Assembly (NCBI RefSeq): GCF_014337925.2
Contig: NZ_CP143423.1
Coordinates: 4,455,920 to 4,519,919 of the forward strand
DNA length: 64,000 nucleotides
Reading direction: 5' to 3'
Source: Roseobacter fucihabitans
GTDB taxonomy: Bacteria; Pseudomonadota; Alphaproteobacteria; Rhodobacterales; Rhodobacteraceae
In this document: positions 63,584 to 64,000 of the stretch, in pieces
Layout: the number at the start of each line of letters is the position of its first letter
Numbering within the stretch: the stretch's first letter is position 1
The notes under the pieces: model-generated
The model's database searches: none
Told to the model about the DNA's origin: nothing
Seen by the model: the letters and a program-made list of their open reading frames with translations, nothing else
Made by a program: the position numbers and the translations under genes

Positions 63584-64000
63584 TTTATGAGACTCTTTTC
63601 GCTTGCTCAGAGATTCTTTTTTTAAAAATCAGAGTCAAGAATGAAGTTCAGTTGCCGTGCCACCAGCGAAGTTGTTACCAGTGTAAAGCGATTCATTTTC
63701 GCCATGGGGAGACAGGCTCCGATCGTCAATCTCACACTGCTGTGGGTCTCAATGACGAAAGGAACTGTGTGCTGTGACATCACAGCACAATCAGTCTGCA
63801 AGCGTTGCCAAAACAGCGTTTTGCCCTGTCATAGTAAATACGGACGGTGCTGTCTGACATGAGGTTTCACCCTTTTGAAAGGGAACTCTTTTGTCGGTCT
63901 TTGCCTAACCTGTAAATGTCGGTGGGTGGCATTCCGTTCTCTGTATGGGGCGGGAAACGCTTCCTGTGGGCTAAGGGAAATCGAGGTCTTGCACCCCAAA
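63584..64000 (+). other. Non-coding region right of rpsT, likely leading to dnaA
   Basis: No convincing gene. The sequence has AT-rich patches (TTTTTTTAAAAATC) but no DnaA box matching TTATCCACA that I could see. The gene order suggests the dnaA leader starts here. Confidence 0.45.

Overview
The window is about 64 kb of an alphaproteobacterial chromosome, most likely a Rhodobacterales (Roseobacter-group) bacterium. The evidence is a complete PhyR-NepR-EcfG general stress locus with GGAAC-N16/17-(C)GTT promoters, an alphaproteobacterial LexA box (GTTC-N7-GTTC), a gene-transfer-agent-type spike pair, serC-serA and kbl-tdh blocks, and a right end with ubiB-ubiE / mutM / enoyl-CoA hydratase / rpsT. 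That last order usually lies next to dnaA in this group, so the right edge is probably close to the replication origin. The species cannot be fixed from sequence alone.

Left region (1-14.2 kb): surface polysaccharide genes (export protein fragment, nucleotidyltransferase, glycosyltransferase, WbaP-type sugar transferase), a two-gene unit resembling the GTA head-spike genes ghsB-ghsA, and a complete, unannotated-looking lasso peptide cluster. The cluster reads leftward as ABC exporter, 46-residue precursor, RRE protein B1, protease B2, macrolactam synthetase C and an HPr-kinase-like lasso kinase. The precursor has a textbook leader (Y..P.L...G.....T) and a predicted 24-residue core with a G1-D9 ring ending in Ser, the residue that such kinases are known to phosphorylate.

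14.5-15.8 kb, 26.5-28.4 kb, 33.9-36 kb, 43.3-45.8 kb and 47.7-48.7 kb are graveyards of insertion sequences (IS5, IS21, IS66, IS3, IS630, IS6, IS1182, IS110). Inside these dead transposase genes sit at least nine copies of a 37-46 bp palindromic element (constant left part CATTGCCCGGCAG, a hairpin whose arms covary between copies, constant right part GAGAGGGG), plus two copies of a second short hairpin element. Cutting them out restores the reading frames, e.g. an exact 461-residue IS1182 transposase. No copy was seen outside IS genes. I do not recognise this family.

16-26.5 kb is the general stress response island: PhyR, NepR, EcfG and a HisKA_2 sensor kinase, with Dps, DUF1328, YqjD-like, CreA, DUF2254, Crp/Fnr and other stress-envelope genes, several preceded by EcfG promoters. 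Three genes here look broken (in-frame stop in a BON-MscS channel, +1 frameshifts in a pyridoxamine-oxidase-like and a holin-like gene).

28.4-33.6 kb is a type I secretion operon with one ABC protein whose nucleotide-binding motifs are all degenerate. 36.2-43.2 kb carries an outer-membrane MipA protein, an RND efflux pair and a membrane-anchored AraC regulator. 45.9-47.3 kb is a LexA-controlled Y-family polymerase. 48.9-63.5 kb is conserved housekeeping: serine synthesis, threonine catabolism with an XRE-cupin regulator, thiolase, ubiquinone synthesis, base-excision repair, enoyl-CoA hydratase, a heme-c HAMP receptor and ribosomal protein S20.
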